Notes under the pieces: model-generated
The model's input: the letters and a program-made list of their open reading frames with translations, nothing else
Told to the model about the DNA's origin: nothing
Databases searched by the model: none
Made by a program: the position numbers and the translations under genes
Shown here: positions 59,375 to 64,000 of the stretch, one piece after another
Numbering within the stretch: the first letter of the stretch is position 1
Layout of the letters: each line of letters opens with the position of its first letter
Assembly (NCBI GenBank): GCA_023853785.1
Contig: JAJIRX010000792.1
Location: 62,001-126,000, forward strand
Origin: Psilocybe azurescens
Lineage: Eukaryota; Basidiomycota; Agaricomycetes; Agaricales; Agrocybaceae
Length of the DNA: 64,000 nucleotides
Reading direction: 5' to 3'

Positions 59375-60876
59375 TCAGAGACTGACACCACTAACTTCGA
59401 ACGTCTGCACCACGTCTTGTTCGAAATTCGACCAGAACTTGGTTCCGCTCATAACAGTGTCGCTATAAGTAGCATAATTTTCCGAGCTGTCCATGTGGGT
59501 AGACCACCTGGGTATTACAGTGCCGTCACTAGGACGCTTGCTGAATTTTGAAAGGTCGAAATTGAGGTATTGGGTACTGTCAAAGTTGGCAGCGACGATG
59601 ACCAATTTCTGGTTGGTGGAATCGTACGCGGCTGCGACGTTGTCGCTGCCGGTGTCGAGGATACGCATGCCCTCACGGATGTGCCGGGTGAAGTGTGCGA
59701 GGACGTAGAATTTCTTCGCAACGCTGGAGAGTGAATTTCCCTCGAGGTTTCCGACGATCAGGCCCCAGCCGCTAGTGTCAATGGCCTGCCAGTAGGTCCA
59801 AGCGGTGGGGTGAAGCCAGTTAAAATCGAGGAGGAGGTCCTGGGCAAGGAGCTTCCCGGTAGCGTCGCTATCCCCGTATTCAGTGTTCCAGATCTCGCGG
59901 CCGGCGCTTTGGGCTGCGCTGTATAGCAAGTCGCGGCGGCCACCGGTCTCCTGGTACCCGTGCACGTTAATTCGCCCCACATTGTTGCGAGTGGTGGAGT
60001 CGAAGCTGTTCCAAGTCGACGTGGCCAGATCGTAGGTGTTTTCGTCGGAAGTAGCGACGAGTGTCGATTGGAGACCACGGTTGTTGAGCTCAGTGCGAAG
60101 GCTGCTAATGACGGTCTTCTGCGTCGAAATGCTGAAGAAGCTGCCTTCTTGGTTGTTGGTGTCTGTCCACCAATTGGAGCTTGGCTCGTTGAATGGCTCG
60201 ACAGAAGTGAAGGTGATGCCCCAGTTGCTCTGGGCATATTTGGCGATTGTGGCAAGGTAAACCGAATGATTGGCAATGTTCCAGGATTGGATATTCTCGC
60301 CTGCGAAAACGGTGAGTACATTGGTAATACAACGAACAGAAAACCGATGCTTACCTCCACCTTTCGCCCCGGCCGGGTTGTGATTTGCACACATCCACCA
60401 CATCGGAGAGTTGGAGAATAGCTCGAAGTGGTTGGCACCTCGACTCTTTGCCTTGCTCATCATACTGCGCTGGTTGGGGTCGAGTGACCAATTCCAGCTG
60501 GACGACGTCGGATCAGAACTGCCCCAATTGATCCAATACCCGTCAATCTTGCGACTGGGTAGGATACTGTTGGATGCCATAGAAGTGCCGTTGTAGGTGT
60601 TAGAACCAGACGCGCCTGCATTGTAGCGCACTATGTTGAGTCCGAGTCCAGGGAGTGTGCTGCCATTGTAAGACACTGAATTGCGGGTAAAGAAGATGTC
60701 CGCAAGGTCGTCTCTGGTGCCAAAGATTTTCCCCACCAAGCGAGAGAGACTCCCCAGCCATTCCAGCTTCCCCTATTCGATGTTGGGTCGATAGTGGATG
60801 TGAGATCAGCCACAACTGGGCTCCCAATCAGCCCAGTGCTGACGAGGACGAGCAAACTTTTGTAGCAAAGTAGCAT
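59375..60876 (-). CDS. secreted GH30 glycosidase (endo-beta-1,6-galactanase-like)
   Basis: Extracellular GH30-family hydrolase; the sequence resembles the fungal endo-beta-1,6-galactanase subgroup acting on arabinogalactan side chains. Start at 60876 gives a signal peptide (MLLCYKSLLVLVSTGLIGSP, cut near VVA-D). The mature part has SWNGWGVSLAWWGK, GLGLNIVRYNAG, SRGANHFELFSNSPMWWM, the acid/base Glu in SVEPFNEPSSNWW and the nucleophile Glu in REIWNTEYGDSDATG. A 54-bp in-frame intron (60301-60354) lies between KGG and ENIQSWN. One A is missing in the run 60727-60730 (plus TTTT), giving WWGKIFGTRDDL when restored. A TATA-like stretch lies at about 60915-60930 (plus strand). Confidence 0.9.
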
Positions 60877-61755
60877 GGCTTCCCCTTCTTCGAAATTGGA
60901 AATGCGCTCCAAGCATCTCTTTTATACATATTGAATTGACCTCAGAAGCAGAGGAAAATCCGGTGACATGTCTTCTGAGAGTTGTTGTGCACTATAAACA
61001 GAGGAATATCCGCGAGCACAAGAACGACGGCGGCTCTAAGAGGACCGCGCTGGACCGTACATAGCGACAGAAACCGAGGTTCGCCCGATGCTTGATATGT
61101 TTTTTTCAGTTGTGGTGTCGTGATGATCGAAATGAACCGCTATTACAGCCAAGGTCAGCAGTGACTTGGAGGTCAACGTTCAACGCAGAAAGTTAGGTCG
61201 GGTCACAATCTCGGTATACTCCGGCAATGTTAATGATCACCCAACAAGCATTCTGTCGAGTTCTTGGCCCTCTGTGTCGCCATCACCCTTGATTGTGAAC
61301 TCATTCACGAGATATTCGAATGGGTAAACAGGCCGTTTAGATTCTGTAGCCATTTTCAATATCTGATGCTCCTACTTCACAGATGCTAGAAATTACCAGA
61401 GATCCATCTTTGCGAAGTTCCTCATACTTGTTTTCAAAGCAGTTCTTCAAGCTGTGTAACGGGCAACTTTCGCTTTTAATTCAGGCGTCAACCTGTATCT
61501 AGCCGGATTTGCCTGAGCCCTTTGACTTCATATGCTTTCCAGCCAGGATATTGATCGTTATCCGTGGCTACAGGGCCCATTCAGCCAGCTACAGTGCTTT
61601 ATTAATAGCTCACCTTGCTGCCCTTATCCCTGACCCAGCGTTTCGGGCCCACCAAACCCTTTCGGATCCTCAGCTTGATACTGACTCGCACACGCCAGAC
61701 TTTTTCATGTTTTATAGGTAGTCTGCATGGTCATTGCTCGATTCCTTTACCAATT
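60877..61755. other. intergenic, 5' flanks
   Basis: Divergent promoter space between the GH30 gene and the ABC transporter. Short ORFs around 61509-61755 may be untranslated or part of an unclear first exon of the transporter. Confidence 0.4.
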
Positions 61756-64000
61756 ATGATCATGACAGACTTGCAAGGTCATGTAGCTCTTGTTCTAACT
61801 CAACTCACTATCACAAGCGCGTTAGTTTGCTTCTCATCGCAGCGTTCTCGAACTTCGCTGGACCACATCTTGGCTTCGAACAGAGATTCGTTCAGCGTCG
61901 TCAAAAATAAAGAGCACTTTCAGGATGGATACCCAACGGACTTGCAACGCGTTTTTTGGAAGAAGGTACGCATGAGGGCATCCCTTATTTGTCTGTAGCT
62001 AACCATAAGGTAGGTACACACGAAAAAGCTCGCGTTCCTCGTTCTTCAAGTCGTGATCTTAGGTACTTGGTGTTACGATCTCCTACATTCATGTTTGTGG
62101 AAAGCAACATGCACACGAGAGACAGTAAAAACAGACGGATTGGAACTTTTTATCAACGCGTATTACCTTGCCATTGGAATGTTCTCCATCATTGACCGGC
62201 AGAAGAATCATGGTCCCGCCCTCATACACCTATATGTCCTATCGTCATTCAAAGTCTTATTAATGGGCACAGTTACGTGCCTTCCATCTCAAGACACTAC
62301 TCTAGATGGCCAGGCTCTCTTCAGCCTCGCCTGGAGCATTGATCTCGCGTGCAGTCTAGCAGCTTGGATTATTACTGTTTCTATTCCGCAAGGACCGAGC
62401 TTGCACTATCCTCCGGAAAAGATATACTCGTCCAAAACTTTATTGGATTCTGGGCCATTTCCCGAGGAAAACGTATCCGATGAAGTCGGTACGTGCAATA
62501 TAAATCCATGTATAACCTTGTATTCAACATATATGCGCATTTGAAGTGGCCTCTCTTTTGGAACTTTGTTCTTCACCTACGTTGCCAATGTCTTTAGGCT
62601 GGGAACCTCCAAGAAGCTAATCACAATGGATCAGCTTCCCATACTACCAGCAAGGCTACGTGCTGCCGTCAACCTAGCAAAAATGCAATATGCAGTCCAC
62701 AATATCAAACCTCCGTTCCGTAGACTAAGTCGTCCTGGTTCTGGCTTTCAGCTTGCGTACCAACTTCTTTGGGCAAACCTTGGCCTGATTGCTGGAGTAC
62801 AGCTCATGACCGTGGTGGCGGCAATCATTTACTACGCGCCCATTTTATTTATTCAGCTCTTCCTGGCATATCTGGAGGAAGATCCAAATCGTGTCGATAA
62901 GTCGCGTGGGTGGTTCTACGTCGTCGGCATCTTTGTTGCCCATGTTGCGCTTGTTTTGGGTGAGGACTTCGTATCTTTTCCTTTATCCTCAATGTAAAGT
63001 TGACTTGGGATGCTTTCATAGCCAATGGTCAGTTGATGTCGCTGGCTACAAATAATCTTCGAACAAGACTCGGATTACAATTGAACACCCTGCTATACGC
63101 GAAAACACTGGTTAGAAAGGATACACCCTCCAGTGCAGCTAGTGACTCGGAGAAGGAGCTAGAATCCTCTAATACTGGATTCTCGAGCAAGTCTGAAGTT
63201 ATGACACTGATGACCACAGACATCGGGCGCGCTCGCGATTGGGCAAGGCTCATGATGGCTCCAATTGGTATGCCATTCTGCTTCCTGTTTCGGAGGTCGC
63301 TATTCAATTAACTTCTTTTAGACATAGTCTTTGGTCTGGGTATCGGAACATATATGCTCTATAATCTTCTTGGTGAGTAGATCCCTCTAAGTGGTAATAT
63401 TGGCACCTTATTGACCGTATTACAGGCGTTTCGGCTTTCGTTGGTCTCGGAATTGCGTCGACCCTAGTGCCTCTGAATCAACTTGCTGGGACATATATTG
63501 TGAGTTACCAGAAAAACGTCATGAAAGCTCGAGATGAGCGCGTTGGCCTCACAAACGAAGTGTGTATCGTATTTTGTTCTTCAATTTACGTGACATAACA
63601 CAGTCATGGGTGCAGTTTCTTGGGGCGATACGAATGATCAAGGTGATTATATTTCGCTTTCATGAAGAAAATTGTCTTATGGAATATTTGCAAGTTCATG
63701 GCATGGGAAAGGAGTTTTGAGCAGCGCGTTCACACTGTCAGGGCGAAAGAGCTCAAGACCCAGAAGCGTATCTTTATTCTAGAGGTAAATATCTACTCAG
63801 TACTATCCAGATGAAGGAAAACTTGCTGAATCGTATCTCAGACCCTATGGAACTCTCTAGGGTGGGTGAAGATTCATATATTGGAGGCATCGGCTGAGTG
63901 TCATACAGGAATTCAATACCGTTGTGTTTTGCACTGGGGTCTTTCTGGCACTTCGCTGTTATTCGGAAAGAAGAATTGACGCCAACGATTGCCTTTACTG
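61756..64000 (+). CDS. ABCC (MRP-type) full ABC transporter, 5' part
   Basis: Vacuolar or plasma-membrane ABCC exporter. The window holds the N-terminal membrane region and most of transmembrane domain 1; the nucleotide-binding domains lie beyond 64000. The first exon is uncertain; an ATG at 61756 is in an open frame. Recognisable parts: VLGTWCYDLLHSCLWK, FINAYYLAIGMFS, FGTLFFTYVANVF, the linker DQLPILPARLRA, GQLMSLATNNLRTRLGLQL, VMTLMTTDIGRARDWA, GLGIASTLVPLNQLAG, LGAIRMIKFMAWERSFEQRV and VIRKEELTPTIAF at the edge. A T run at 62556-62559 is one base short. Introns follow the 50-60 bp pattern. Confidence 0.85.

Overview
The window is nuclear DNA of a filamentous basidiomycete, most likely an Agaricomycete. 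Genes are split by many 48-70 bp GT-AG introns, genes are tightly packed on both strands, and the products are fungal (alpha-COP, Rli1, Snt1, PIG-S, H2A/H2B, OPT and MFS transporters, GH30). Several F-box/LRR proteins are of a type expanded in mushrooms. Nothing bacterial, viral or CRISPR-like was seen. I cannot name the species.

Layout. 0-14 kb is a conserved housekeeping block: GPI17/PIG-S (-) diverging from an SNT1-like SANT co-repressor (+), a parvulin PPIase of the PIN4/Par14 type (-) diverging from RLI1/ABCE1 (+), then a DNAJC17-like J-domain/RRM splicing co-factor (-) diverging from a DHA1-type MFS exporter (+). 14-27 kb is accessory and decayed: a broken TPR-like gene, a 28-base poly-C tract, an F-box/LRR pseudogene with three in-frame TGA codons, and a tandem duplication of an Old Yellow Enzyme gene plus a C2H2 zinc-finger gene. 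One duplicate is intact (22.2-25.5 kb) and the other is ruined by C-to-T/G-to-A changes (19.5-21.9 kb). 27-44 kb carries alpha-COP, a Dal5-type MFS permease, a Rad2/XPG-family nuclease, a RAD51-like paralogue, an aldo-keto reductase and a macro-domain protein. 44-48 kb is gene-poor. 48-64 kb carries an OPT transporter, an F-box gene, the divergent H2B/H2A pair with three MluI cell-cycle boxes between them, a mandelate-racemase/galactonate-dehydratase-type enzyme, a TIR element of Tc1/mariner type, a secreted GH30 glycosidase and the start of an ABCC transporter that runs off the end.

How the genes relate. There is no obvious metabolic cluster. The recurring arrangement is the short shared divergent promoter (PIG-S/SNT1, PIN4/RLI1, DNAJC17/MFS, H2B/H2A). 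GH30 galactanase and the galactonate-dehydratase-like enzyme both fit use of galactose-containing plant polymers, but they are about 2 kb apart with a transposon between and need not be co-regulated.

Data quality. Many otherwise intact genes, including essential alpha-COP, show one-base frame breaks, mostly inside short homopolymers. I read these mainly as assembly errors. They are distinct from the C-to-T decay in the 17-22 kb block, which looks biological. Exon coordinates were derived by hand from splice signals and protein reading frames.
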